64,000 nucleotides of DNA from Hamadaea sp013361475 (GTDB lineage: Bacteria > Actinomycetota > Actinomycetes > Mycobacteriales > Micromonosporaceae): positions 1 to 64,000 of the forward strand of contig NZ_JBFAHM010000001.1 in the NCBI RefSeq assembly GCF_040654195.1. The letters are read 5' to 3'. A model generated the notes under the pieces. The model ran no database searches, was not told the origin of the DNA, and was given only the letters and a program-made list of their open reading frames with translations. Within the stretch, counting starts at the first letter, position 1. Every line of letters starts with the position of its first letter. The position numbers and the translations under genes are program-made. This document shows, one piece after another, positions 50,862 through 58,826 of the stretch.

Positions 50862-50948
50862 CGATCAGGGAGCCCCGGACACGACACCACCACCCACCCG
50901 CCCACACGATTCCATCAAGATCACGACCGCTAGTTCATGATCGCGCGG
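50862..50948. repeat. Family B interspersed repeat, copy 3 (interrupted)
   Basis: GATCAGGGAGCCCCGGACACGAC and ATCACGACCGCTAGTTCATGATCGCGCGG match copies 1 and 2, but a stretch of about 25 bp of CCACC-rich sequence separates the halves. A further GATCGATCAGGG stands 21 bp upstream. It lies between the deacetylase promoter side and the 3' end of idi. Confidence 0.7.
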
Positions 50949-50967
50949 AAACAGCCGGGGGGAGGGG

Positions 50968-51516
50968 TCACGGGAGGGGGAGGGCGAGGGAGGTCACGCC
51001 GGGCAGCCAAGGCGAGTACTGGGTGGGGTTGGCGGCCATCGCCGTACGCAGGTCGCCGGGGTCGACCCACCGGACGGCGGCGACTTCGGCCGGGTCGGGT
51101 CGCAGGGCGAGCCGGTCGGCGTCGACGATGCCGAGCAGCACGTGGTCGTACTCGTGCTCGACGAGCCCGGTGTCGGGGTCGCCGGCCCGGTAGAGGTGGA
51201 CGCCCACCTCGGTCAGGGTGAGGTCGTCGACGACGCCGAGTTCTTCGGCGAGCCGGGTGAGGGCGGCGTCGACCACCGTGGTGCCGGGCGACGGGTGCCC
51301 GCAGCAGGCGTTGGCCCAGCGTAGCGGGAACCGGGTCTTCACCGCGGCCCGCTGTTGCAGCAGGAGCCGGCCGGAGGTGTCCAGGAGGTGCACGGAGAAC
51401 GCCCGGTGCAGGCGGCCGGGCGCGGTGTGGGCGTCGGCGACGGTCGTCTCGCCGATCGGCTCGCCGGTCTCGGAGACGAGCTCCACCAGCAGCGACTCAC
51501 GAACGGAAAGGGTCAT
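50968..51516 (-). CDS. idi: Isopentenyl-diphosphate delta-isomerase (type I)
   Basis: Interconverts IPP and DMAPP for carotenoid and other isoprenoids. 182 residues with a Nudix-like fold: HRAFSVHLLDTSGRLLLQQRA, the active-site cysteine in WANACCGHPSPG, AALTRLAEELG, and the metal-binding glutamates in EHEYDHVLLG. Family length. The ATG overlaps the crtI stop by 4 nt, so expression is coupled. Confidence 0.96.
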   Translation of the reverse strand: MTLSVRESLLVELVSETGEPIGETTVADAHTAPGRLHRAFSVHLLDTSGRLLLQQRAAVKTRFPLRWANACCGHPSPGTTVVDAALTRLAEELGVVDDLTLTEVGVHLYRAGDPDTGLVEHEYDHVLLGIVDADRLALRPDPAEVAAVRWVDPGDLRTAMAANPTQYSPWLPGVTSLALPLP

Positions 51517-53000
51517 GCGAGGTCTCCTGTGATCCGGCGGGCGGCGAGCTTGCCCGAGATGAGCACCATCGGTACGCCGACACCCGGCTGGGTGCCGCTG
51601 CCCGTGAAGACCACGTTGGACAGCCCGGGATGCAGGTTGCCGGGCCGGAACGGTCCGGTCTGCGCGAACGTGTGGGCGTACGAGAAGGGACTGCCGGCGA
51701 CGTGCCCGTCGCGCGCCCAGTCGGCCGGGGTGACGACGTGCGAGACCTCCAGGTCCAGGCCGAGGTCGTAGTAGCCGCGTTCCTCGAGGGTCGCCATCAG
51801 CTCACCGGCGTACCGGCGGCTCATCGCGGTCGTCCAGGTCACGGGGGCCACGGTGAGGTTCGGCACCGGCGCCAGCACGTAGTAGGTCTGCCGGCCCGGT
51901 GGCGCGGCGGTGTCGTCGGTCTTCGTGGGGTTCGTGACCAGCAACGAGGGGTCGGTCATCAGTTCGCCGCGGTCGATGACCTCCGCGAAGGTACGCTCCC
52001 AGGCCCGCCCGAAGTGCAGGTTGTGGTGGGCGATCCCGGCGTACTGGGCACGTGCGCCGAGGTGCAGGACGACGCAGCTGGGACTGGGGCGCAGCCGCTC
52101 CAGCCGGCTCGGCGCGGGCGTCGGGAGCAGCGAGAACGCGGCGGCCAGATCCGGGTTCAACACCACGGCGTCGGCCGGTATGCGTTCCCCGTCGACGGTG
52201 TGCACCGCGACCGCCCGGTCGCCGCGCGTCTCCACTCCGGACACCGTGGTGTCGTAGCGGAAGGTCACCCCGTGCTTGACCGCGACGTCCGCCAGCGCCT
52301 GCGGTACGGCGTGCATACCGCCACGCGGGTGATACACCCCGGCCACCGTGTCGAGGTAGGAGATCACCGCGTACAGGGCGAGGGCGTGGTCGGGGGCGAG
52401 TCCGGCGTAGAGCGCCTGGAAGGAGAAGATCCGCCGGGTCCGGGGGTCGCTGAAGAACTGTGAGATCTTCGGGCCGAGCCGGCGGAACCCACCGGTCAGG
52501 GCGAGCTTGATCAGGTTGGCCGTGAGCAGGTCGCGCGGCCCGTCCAGGTTCCGGTCGATGAAGTCGCGCCGTTCGAGCCTCCACAGTCGCTCGGCCCAGG
52601 CCACGAACCGGCGGTAGCCGGCAGCCTCCCGGGCGCCGCACAGCTCGGCGACGGCCTGCTCCATCCGGTCCTGGTCTGCGGTGACGTCCAGGGTGCTGCC
52701 GTCCGGATAGTGCGCCCGGTACGCCGGGTCCAGCCGGATCAGGTCGAGCCAGTCCTCCAGGTTCTCCCCGACCGCCGCCATCGGCTCGGCGAGCAGGTCT
52801 GGCGCGGTCAGCACGGTCGGCCCGAGGTCGAACCGGTAGCCGTCCAGCTCCAACCGGCCCGCCCGGCCGCCGGGGATCCCGGCTCGTTCGATCACCGTGA
52901 CGTCGCGGCCGGCCCCGGCCAGATGCAGCGCGCAGGCGAGCCCACCGAGGCCCGCCCCGACGACTATGACCCGATTTGTCTGACCGGAGATGGTTCGCAC
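51513..53000 (-). CDS. crtI: Phytoene desaturase CrtI
   Basis: FAD-dependent desaturase converting phytoene towards lycopene. 495 residues from the GTG at 53000: dinucleotide motif RVIVVGAGLGGLACALHLAGAG, GGRAGRLELDGYRFDLGPTVLT (in part) and the C-terminal signature SNVVFTGSGTQPGVGVPMVLISGKLAA (in part), typical of CrtI. An in-frame start at 53039 is possible. Transcribed away from crtB with idi downstream. Confidence 0.95.
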   Translation of the reverse strand: MRTISGQTNRVIVVGAGLGGLACALHLAGAGRDVTVIERAGIPGGRAGRLELDGYRFDLGPTVLTAPDLLAEPMAAVGENLEDWLDLIRLDPAYRAHYPDGSTLDVTADQDRMEQAVAELCGAREAAGYRRFVAWAERLWRLERRDFIDRNLDGPRDLLTANLIKLALTGGFRRLGPKISQFFSDPRTRRIFSFQALYAGLAPDHALALYAVISYLDTVAGVYHPRGGMHAVPQALADVAVKHGVTFRYDTTVSGVETRGDRAVAVHTVDGERIPADAVVLNPDLAAAFSLLPTPAPSRLERLRPSPSCVVLHLGARAQYAGIAHHNLHFGRAWERTFAEVIDRGELMTDPSLLVTNPTKTDDTAAPPGRQTYYVLAPVPNLTVAPVTWTTAMSRRYAGELMATLEERGYYDLGLDLEVSHVVTPADWARDGHVAGSPFSYAHTFAQTGPFRPGNLHPGLSNVVFTGSGTQPGVGVPMVLISGKLAARRITGDLA

Positions 53001-53094
53001 GTTTCGAATCGTCGCACGCGGCTCCCGGCGAACCCGCACCGGCAGGCCCCGTACCCTTGCGTACTGGTGATTATCCGACAGAGCTGGGAGACGG

Positions 53095-53979
53095 GTGAAC
53101 GAGCAGGTCGCGGCGGCGTACCAGCGATGCCGGGAACTGCATCGCCGCCATGGTCGCAGCTATTACCTGGCGACTCGCCTGCTGCCCGCCGCGTCCAGGC
53201 GTCACGTGCACGCGCTCTACGGCTTTACGCGTACCGCTGACGACATGGTCGATACGCCTGGGCGGAAGGAACCCGCGCAGGCCCTGGCCCACCTGGGTGA
53301 TCGCCTCCACGCGGGGCTCGCGGACCCGGCGGCGGTGGCGGACGACCCGATCCTGCCGGCCGTCGTGCGGACCGTGCGTGAGCTGGATCTCGACGTCGCG
53401 GACCTGGACCGGTTCCTCGGCAGCATGGCGATGGATCTCACGATCGCCCGCTATGAGACCTACGACGACCTGCTCGTCTACATGGATGGATCGGCCGCGG
53501 TGATCGGCACCATGCTGCTGCCGATCTTGGCGCCCGCCGACCGCGCGGCCGCGCGGGAGCCCGCGCGCCAGCTCGGCCTCGCCTTTCAGCTCACCAACTT
53601 CATCCGCGACATCGCGGAGGACCTGGGTCGCGGCCGGGTCTACCTCCCGCAGGCGGACCTGCGGAAGTTCGGCGTCCGCGGTGAAGATCTCCAGGCGGCC
53701 ACCGCGGGCCGCTCGCTGCGTGCGGCCGGGCCCGCCGCGACGTCCATCAGCTCGCTCATCGGGTACGCCATGAGCCGCGCCCGGGTCCACTACGCGGCCG
53801 CGCAGCCGGGCGTCGACCTGCTGCCCCCGGCATCGGCCCGTTGTGTGCGGGTGGCGCACCGGGTCTACGGTGCGATCCTGGACGAGGTGGAAGCGCGGGG
53901 GCGGGACGTGTTCGCCGAGCGCGTCGTCGTGCCCCCGGCCCGCCGCATCCGGCTGGCGCTCAGCGCGTTACGGGCGTGA
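53095..53979 (+). CDS. crtB: Phytoene synthase CrtB
   Basis: Condenses two GGPP to phytoene. 294 residues with the two aspartate-rich motifs DDMVD (49-53) and DIAED (172-176), plus RVYLPQADLRKFGV. GTG start behind GGGAG. Divergent from crtI-idi across a 94-bp gap, a common carotenoid arrangement. No GGPP synthase or cyclase gene lies in the window. The 3' end overlaps the convergent FMN reductase by 12 nt. Confidence 0.95.
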   Translation: MNEQVAAAYQRCRELHRRHGRSYYLATRLLPAASRRHVHALYGFTRTADDMVDTPGRKEPAQALAHLGDRLHAGLADPAAVADDPILPAVVRTVRELDLDVADLDRFLGSMAMDLTIARYETYDDLLVYMDGSAAVIGTMLLPILAPADRAAAREPARQLGLAFQLTNFIRDIAEDLGRGRVYLPQADLRKFGVRGEDLQAATAGRSLRAAGPAATSISSLIGYAMSRARVHYAAAQPGVDLLPPASARCVRVAHRVYGAILDEVEARGRDVFAERVVVPPARRIRLALSALRA

Positions 53980-54528
53980 CCGCACCGCTCGGACGAGCGC
54001 CACGAAGTCCTCGATCGTCCGCCGCATGCGTTTGGCCTGCTTCTCCTCGGCGATCCCGCCGTCCTCGGCGAACGCCGTGTCGGCCTGCGCCACCGAGACC
54101 ATCTCGGGAAACATCCGCGCGCCGAGATGCTCCAGCGGTACGCGCAACGCCCACAAGCCGCGGTTGCCACCCGTCAGCCGGGGCGAAGCACTCATGAGCA
54201 GCCCGTGGTGGCCCCAGAACGGCTGAGGCTTCAGCCTGGACACCCAGTCGACGAGATTCTTCAGGGTTCCCGGAACGCTCGCGTTGTACTCCGGGCTCAC
54301 GAGGACGAACGCGTCCGCCGCCCGCAGCCGGTCGGCGAATCGGCGCGCACCGTCGGGAACTCCCTGACCGTCCTCGGCACTCGCGTCGTATCCCGGCACC
54401 TGGAACTCGGCGTACCGGGCGAGATCGACCTCGACCTCCTGATCCCGGAGGACCGAGGCGGCCAGCTCGGCCAGCCGCACGTTGAACGAGCCGGGGCGCA
54501 GCGAAGCACCCATCACCAGGATCCGCAC
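53968..54528 (-). CDS. NAD(P)H-dependent FMN reductase
   Basis: 186-residue flavodoxin-fold protein. ILVMGASLRPGSFNVRLAELA binds the FMN phosphate. VLVSPEYNASVPGTLKNLVDWVSR is the family signature around the flavin. LKPQPFWGHHGLLMSASPRLTGGNRGLWALR (in part) follows. Probably a quinone or azo reductase-like enzyme; the physiological substrate is unknown. Its 3' end overlaps crtB on the other strand. Confidence 0.9.
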   Translation of the reverse strand: MRILVMGASLRPGSFNVRLAELAASVLRDQEVEVDLARYAEFQVPGYDASAEDGQGVPDGARRFADRLRAADAFVLVSPEYNASVPGTLKNLVDWVSRLKPQPFWGHHGLLMSASPRLTGGNRGLWALRVPLEHLGARMFPEMVSVAQADTAFAEDGGIAEEKQAKRMRRTIEDFVALVRAVRSRP

Positions 54529-54616
54529 CGCCTGATCCTGTCATTCGGCGAGCCCGGATGATTCAGGTGGGACCGAATCAATACCGGGGTTCAGGCGCCC
54601 GGCCGAAGCTTGGCTC

Positions 54617-55417
54617 ATGACTCACGCCGAACTCCTTCGTTCCCTGCACGTCCCCGGTCGCCCGCTCGTCCTGGCGAACGCCTGGGACGCCGCCAGCGCC
54701 GCCGTCGTCGCGGCGACCGGTGCGCCGGCCGTAGCCACCACCAGCGCCGGGGTCGCCTGGAGCCTCGGCGCGCCCGACGGCGACATGCTGGCCCGCGACC
54801 AGGCCGTCGACCTGATCGCCCGCGTCGTCCGGGCGGTCGGCGTACCGGTCTCCGCAGACATCGAGTCCGGCTTCGGCGCGACCGCGGACGAGGTCGCCGA
54901 GACGGCACGCGCGGTGATCGCGGCCGGGGCGGCCGGCATCAACATCGAGGACAACTCCCACGGCGGGCCGACCGTGCTGCGTACCGTCGCCGAGCAGGCC
55001 GAGCGTCTCGCGGCGATCCGCTCCGCAGCCGCCGATTCAGGGCTGTTCGTCAACGCCCGGATCGACACCTTCCTCGCCGGTGCCGGCGGACTGGACGAGA
55101 CCGTGGAACGTGCGACGGCGTACGTGGCGGCGGGTGCGGACGGCGTCTTCGTGCCGGGCGTCACGGATCCGGCGACCATCAAGGAACTGGTGGCCGCCAT
55201 TCCAGCCCCGCTGAACATCCTCGTCGGCCCGGGTTCGCCCACCATCGGCGAACTCGCGGAACTGGGCGTGGCCCGGGCCAGCCTCGGCTCGTCGATCGCG
55301 CAAGCGGCGTACGCATTGGTGCGCCGGGCGGCCGAAGAGGCGTACGCCCACGGCACATACGAGACGGTCGCGGACGGCGTCGACTATGGAACGTTGAACG
55401 CCCTTCTCCGCCGCTGA
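54617..55417 (+). CDS. Isocitrate lyase/PEP mutase family protein
   Basis: 266 residues. LVLANAWDAASAAVVAATGAPAVATTSAGVAWSLGAPDGD (in part) is the N-terminal barrel strand pattern of the 2-methylisocitrate lyase/PEP mutase-like group. VPVSADIESGFG contains the metal-binding Asp and Glu, and GINIEDN the next ligand. It lacks the KKCGH or KRCGH active-site loop of true isocitrate or methylisocitrate lyases, so it is probably an oxaloacetate- or phosphonopyruvate-hydrolase-like enzyme of unknown substrate. Confidence 0.85.
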   Translation: MTHAELLRSLHVPGRPLVLANAWDAASAAVVAATGAPAVATTSAGVAWSLGAPDGDMLARDQAVDLIARVVRAVGVPVSADIESGFGATADEVAETARAVIAAGAAGINIEDNSHGGPTVLRTVAEQAERLAAIRSAAADSGLFVNARIDTFLAGAGGLDETVERATAYVAAGADGVFVPGVTDPATIKELVAAIPAPLNILVGPGSPTIGELAELGVARASLGSSIAQAAYALVRRAAEEAYAHGTYETVADGVDYGTLNALLRR

Positions 55418-55535
55418 TCGGCATCCCGGTGAGCGGAAGATCGGCTCGGGCCTGTCGGGCCACAGTGGAGGCCCCGCTGTGATATGACAAACCGGACATC
55501 CGCCCAGGATCTACATCTCACCCAGGGAGCCCGAA

Positions 55536-55721
55536 TTGCTCACCGAGCAGTGGCACACCAGCACGCGTAGCAACGACACCAACTGCGTCGAAGTCCGCGC
55601 CCGCCGCGGGCAGGTCGAAGTCCGCGACTCCAAGGACCGCGCCGGCGAACTGCTGGTGTTCTCGGCCATCGCGTGGGAGTCCTTCGTCACCGGCGTGAAG
55701 GCCGGCGAATTCGACTCCTGA
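55536..55721 (+). CDS. DUF397 small protein
   Basis: 61 residues: WHTSTRSNDTNCVEVRARRGQVEVRDSKDRAGELLVFSAIAWESFVTGVKAGEF (in part) is the DUF397 pattern (S-S-x-x-N-C-V-E-V...VRDSKD...W..F). DUF397 proteins usually pair with XRE-type regulators in actinomycetes; no such regulator is adjacent. TTG start behind GGGAGCC. Confidence 0.92.
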   Translation: MLTEQWHTSTRSNDTNCVEVRARRGQVEVRDSKDRAGELLVFSAIAWESFVTGVKAGEFDS

Positions 55722-55730
55722 GTACGCCGT

Positions 55731-55760
55731 CGGCCCCCACCCTCGCCGGGGTGGGGGCCG
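55731..55760 (+). terminator. Intrinsic terminator after DUF397
   Basis: CGGCCCCCACCC and GGGTGGGGGCCG form a perfect 12-bp stem over a 6-nt loop, 10 nt past the stop. No U-run. It also separates the gene from the opposing tRNA-Lys. Confidence 0.75.
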
Positions 55761-55769
55761 TCGCATGCG

Positions 55770-55841
55770 TGGGGCATGTAGGACTCGAACCTACAACCTA
55801 CGGATTAAAAGTCCGCAGCTCTGCCATTGAGCTAATGCCCC
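55770..55841 (-). tRNA. tRNA-Lys (anticodon TTT)
   Basis: Acceptor GGGGCAT pairs with ATGCCCC plus discriminator A. Anticodon loop CTTTTAA gives TTT. T-arm GTAGGTTCGAGTCCTAC. CCA is not encoded. Confidence 0.97.
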
Positions 55842-55958
55842 GCCGCGAGAAGGGTACCGGAAACGACCGGGTCAGCGCTTCGCGGAGAGCAAGATCGCTT
55901 TATCCGGTGGCGTCCGGTCACCGCATCCATGACAGACATGTCCGTTATGCTGACCGAC

Positions 55959-56162
55959 GTGCATTTGACCTTCATCCGCAAGACCGCACTTTCTAGCGAC
56001 AACAACTGTCCTTCCCTGTACAAGACCGACCGCGACACCTACCTCGTCCAGGGCTGGCGGGTCACCGACCCGGAAACCCTGCGGCAGCTGGACATTCCGG
56101 GTCACGAGACGGTCGTCGAGGTACCCAGCGACGTCCTCGCCGAGATCGCCCGGTCGATCTGA
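55959..56162 (+). CDS. Small actinomycete protein of unknown function
   Basis: 67 residues from the GTG at 55959: LTFIRKTALSSDNNCPSLYKTDRDTYLVQGW, DPETLRQLDIPGHETVVEVPSDVL (parts). The NDNNCPS-to-VVQG pattern matches short proteins that often accompany DUF397 genes. TATGCT at 55946-55951 just upstream suggests a leaderless start. A longer start at 55929 is possible. Followed by a GC hairpin and a family A palindrome. Confidence 0.7.
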   Translation: MHLTFIRKTALSSDNNCPSLYKTDRDTYLVQGWRVTDPETLRQLDIPGHETVVEVPSDVLAEIARSI

Positions 56163-56173
56163 ACGCCGTCGCC

Positions 56174-56202
56174 GACGCGCCGCCCTCGCCGGGGCGGCGC
56201 GT
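56174..56202 (+). terminator. Intrinsic terminator
   Basis: ACGCGCCGCCC and GGGCGGCGCGT pair perfectly over a 6-nt loop, followed by TTCG. 12 nt beyond the small gene's stop. Confidence 0.75.
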
Positions 56203-56240
56203 TTCGCGTCTTCACCGCTCGGACGGCACCTCCCTCTTGG

Positions 56241-56305
56241 GCGCTGGATCAGGGACCTGCGTCGAATCTTGAGCCAAGATTCGACCCAGATCCCTGATCC
56301 AGCGC
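56241..56305. repeat. Family A 65-bp palindrome, copy 3
   Basis: Outer arms GCGCTGGATCAGGG and CCCTGATCCAGCGC (14 bp, perfect), core GTCGAATCTTG-agc-CAAGATTCGAC. It lies between convergent genes, 39 bp after the intrinsic terminator. Confidence 0.92.
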
Positions 56306-56321
56306 TGCCAGGAGAGCACCG

Positions 56322-56894
56322 CTAGCGGGACAGTGGGGCCAGGGCGCGTACGGCGCTGACGAATTGCGCGCCGGTCAGCGCACCCTCCGGGTTGACGAGC
56401 CATTGTGTGGCCACGCCGCCGAGTAGCGCTTGATAGAACGTGCCGAGCGCGAGTGCCTGATCTTCAGTGAGCGTTCCGCCCGCGAAGTCCCCGAAAAGTT
56501 CGGCCAAGGCAAGCCGGGCACCGCGGTTGGCCGCCGCGAAGGTCTGCTGCATCTCGGGATCGAGCCGGCCCAGCACTTCGAACTGGACACTCCACAGCGC
56601 ACGGTGGTCGGCGAACGACTGCAGAACGTTCGTCCAGACCGATTCCAGGCGCTGCGCCGGGGTGGCCGCCGGGTCGGTTTCGACCGCCATCGTGCGGGCC
56701 AGATCTTCGCCCCATTCCTCCAGCGCCTGGAGCAGCGCCGTGTTCATCAGCGCTTCCTTGGTCCCGTAGTGGTAGCCGATCGCCGCGAGGCTCACGCCGG
56801 CGGCGGTGGCGACGTCCCGCGCGGTCGTGCGCGCGTACCCCTTCTCGTAGAGGCAGCGCTTCGCGCCCTCCAGCAGATCCTCTCGGTTTCCCAT
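56322..56894 (-). CDS. TetR-family repressor
   Basis: 190 residues. MGNREDLLEGAKRCLYEKGYARTTARDVATAAGVSLAAIGYHYGTKEALM (in part) is the TetR HTH, followed by a TetR_C-type ligand domain (WSVQFEVLGRLDPEMQQTFAAANRGARLAL, in part). The ATG at 56894 is the natural family start; a longer frame reads across the operator region. Divergent from an alpha/beta hydrolase, with an inverted repeat between. Confidence 0.92.
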   Translation of the reverse strand: MGNREDLLEGAKRCLYEKGYARTTARDVATAAGVSLAAIGYHYGTKEALMNTALLQALEEWGEDLARTMAVETDPAATPAQRLESVWTNVLQSFADHRALWSVQFEVLGRLDPEMQQTFAAANRGARLALAELFGDFAGGTLTEDQALALGTFYQALLGGVATQWLVNPEGALTGAQFVSAVRALAPLSR

Positions 56895-56909
56895 GCCCAA
56901 GAAGGTAGC

Positions 56910-56948
56910 ACAACCGTCTTGCACATTTGTCTGAGACGGTTGTACAGT
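56910..56948. promoter_or_regulatory. TetR operator overlapping hydrolase promoter
   Basis: Perfect arms ACAACCGTCT (56910-56919) and AGACGGTTGT (56934-56943) with a 14-nt spacer. For the hydrolase, TTGCAC (56919-56924), 18 nt and TACAGT (56943-56948) form a good promoter covered by the repeat. Repression of both divergent genes is likely. Confidence 0.7.
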
Positions 56949-56991
56949 AATCGCCGAGCCCCTCAGAACATCCCTCCGGAAGGAAACCGAA

Positions 56992-58062
56992 ATGATCGAG
57001 ACCGTCGCCGCCGCCACCGCCGCCGTCGTCGCGCTGCCCGTCGTGGGCGCTCTTGGTTATCGAGCGGTACGCCGCTCGGCGACCGCGAAGCAGCTGGCGA
57101 TCACCACCCCGAACGGCATCGCCGAGGAGCACTACCTGCGCGTCGGCGGCGTGGAGCAGTGGGTGCAGATCCGGGGCGAGGACCGGGCCAACCCGGTGTT
57201 GTTCGTCCTGCACGGGGGCCCCGGCTCGCCGTACGCGGTCTTCACGCCGCTGATCCGGTCGTGGGAGAAGCACTTCACCGTGGTCCAGTGGGATCGCCGT
57301 GGCGTGGGCAAGACCCGCGCCCGCAGCGGCCCGGCCGACCCGGCCGCCAACACGTTCGCCCAGCTGGCCGACGACGCCGTCGAGGTCATCGACTTCGTCC
57401 GCGCACACCTCGACCAGAACAAGGTCGTCCTGCTCGCCGGGTCGATGGGGACGATGCTCGGCCTGCCGCTGGCCCGTCGCCGGCCCGACCTCTTCTCCGC
57501 GCTGGTCTGCACCGACCTGTACGCCGACATGTACCGCAACGAGCAGGACGGCTACCGCCAGGCGCTGGAGCGCGTACGCGCGGCCGGCAACACCAAGGCG
57601 ATCGCGGCGCTGGAGAAGATCGGCGACGACCCGAACCAGTGGGACCTGCGCGCCTGGCAGGTGAAGATGGACGTGACGATGAAGACGGACCCGGTGACCC
57701 CGAACGGCGTCGCGAAGCTGCTGTTCCCGCTGGCCATGACGTCACCGCTGTATTCGCTCGCCGGCGTGAAGCACCTGCTGGCCGGGTTCATGGACACGCA
57801 GAAGCAGATGCACGACGAGGTGATGCGCTACGACGCGTACGCCGGCGGCACCCGTTTCGAGGTCCCGTTCTTCCTGCTGCAGGGCGCTTCGGACGTGCTG
57901 ACCCTGACCGAGCCGGCGGTCGAGTTCTTCGAGCGGGTGGAGGCCCCCGTGAAGGCGATGGCCCTGATCGAGGACGCCAGCCACTTCGCCGCATTCACCC
58001 AGCCCGACCGGTTCCTGACTCAGCTCCTCAAGCACGTCCGTCCGATGGTGACGGTCAGCTGA
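56992..58062 (+). CDS. Alpha/beta hydrolase (proline-iminopeptidase-like)
   Basis: 356 residues with an N-terminal hydrophobic segment (VAAATAAVVALPVVGALGYRAV), so possibly membrane-anchored. Oxyanion motif LHGGPGSPY, QWDRRGVGKT, nucleophile elbow GSMGTMLG (Ser), and a late His in DASHFAAF. The HGGPG motif is typical of proline iminopeptidase-type enzymes, but the substrate is unknown. Strong AAGGAAA ribosome site. Divergent TetR gene. Confidence 0.88.
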   Translation: MIETVAAATAAVVALPVVGALGYRAVRRSATAKQLAITTPNGIAEEHYLRVGGVEQWVQIRGEDRANPVLFVLHGGPGSPYAVFTPLIRSWEKHFTVVQWDRRGVGKTRARSGPADPAANTFAQLADDAVEVIDFVRAHLDQNKVVLLAGSMGTMLGLPLARRRPDLFSALVCTDLYADMYRNEQDGYRQALERVRAAGNTKAIAALEKIGDDPNQWDLRAWQVKMDVTMKTDPVTPNGVAKLLFPLAMTSPLYSLAGVKHLLAGFMDTQKQMHDEVMRYDAYAGGTRFEVPFFLLQGASDVLTLTEPAVEFFERVEAPVKAMALIEDASHFAAFTQPDRFLTQLLKHVRPMVTVS

Positions 58063-58187
58063 TCGGACATCGGCCGTTCGGCCACCTCGCGCCTGGCTTC
58101 CGCGTGTCGAGTACGCGGAACCGGGCGCGAGGCCGTAGGGTGCGCACCGCTCTGCCACACCCCTCTTAGCTGGGAGCACAAACCGAT

Positions 58188-58739
58188 ATGAGTGACGGAT
58201 ACGTCCCTCGCGTCAACGTGATCAGCCGGCTCGGCGCCGGCGTCATCGGTGGCGTGCTCGGCGGCGTGGTGCTCGCCGCCGTCCTCTACTTCCTGGACGA
58301 ACTCCAGGCGTACGGCCGTCTCGTCGGGCAGGAGTCGACCCAGAACGACTTCGTGGTCGCCCTGTTCGTCTGCGGCTTCGCCGGCGCGGTCTTCGGCATC
58401 TTCATCGGCCGGTTCGTCACCGGGCAGCTCATCCCCGCCGCCGGCGTCGGGCTCGTCTTCGGCACCGTCTGGTACCTCGTCCTGCAGCTGATCGTGCTCC
58501 AGATCCGCGGCGGATCGCTGCTGGACATGGGCAAGAACGGGCTGATCGTGCTCGGGGCGTACGTCATCTTCGGCGCGGCCACCGCGATCATGTACTCGGA
58601 GTTCGGCCCGCGGCGGCAGTACCGCCGGTACCGCCGCCGGACCGGCGACTACGAGCTGGAGTACGTGCCCCGGTTCCGTCGCAGCGGGTCGCGCAGCAGC
58701 TCGCGCCGCCGTCGTCGCCGCCGGGACGACGACGACTGA
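58188..58739 (+). CDS. Multi-pass membrane protein, unknown
   Basis: 183 residues with four hydrophobic segments (LGAGVIGGVLGGVVLAAVLYF; FVVALFVCGFAGAVFGIFIG; a third around FGTVWYLVLQLIVLQI; LIVLGAYVIFGAATAIMY), then an Arg-rich tail (RRQYRRYRRR...SRRRRRRRDDDD). No recognised family motif. GGGAGCAC ribosome site. A family A palindrome begins 12 bp after the stop. Confidence 0.75.
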   Translation: MSDGYVPRVNVISRLGAGVIGGVLGGVVLAAVLYFLDELQAYGRLVGQESTQNDFVVALFVCGFAGAVFGIFIGRFVTGQLIPAAGVGLVFGTVWYLVLQLIVLQIRGGSLLDMGKNGLIVLGAYVIFGAATAIMYSEFGPRRQYRRYRRRTGDYELEYVPRFRRSGSRSSSRRRRRRRDDDD

Positions 58740-58750
58740 GCGCAGCAGAC

Positions 58751-58815
58751 CAATCAGATCAGGGATATGGGTCGAATCTTGGGTCAAGATTCGACCCATA
58801 TCCCTGATCCAGTGC
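58751..58815. repeat. Family A 65-bp palindrome, copy 4
   Basis: Core GTCGAATCTTG-ggt-CAAGATTCGAC. The intermediate segment ATATGGG pairs fully with CCCATAT, giving one continuous stem from GATCAGGG to CCCTGATC. The outermost left bases have drifted. Between two convergent genes, touching both ends. Confidence 0.93.
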
Positions 58816-58826
58816 CGAGAAAGGCG

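Noticed and set aside
54617..55417. True isocitrate or 2-methylisocitrate lyase
   Set aside because: The barrel strands fit the superfamily, but the catalytic cysteine loop (KKCGH or KRCGH) is absent.
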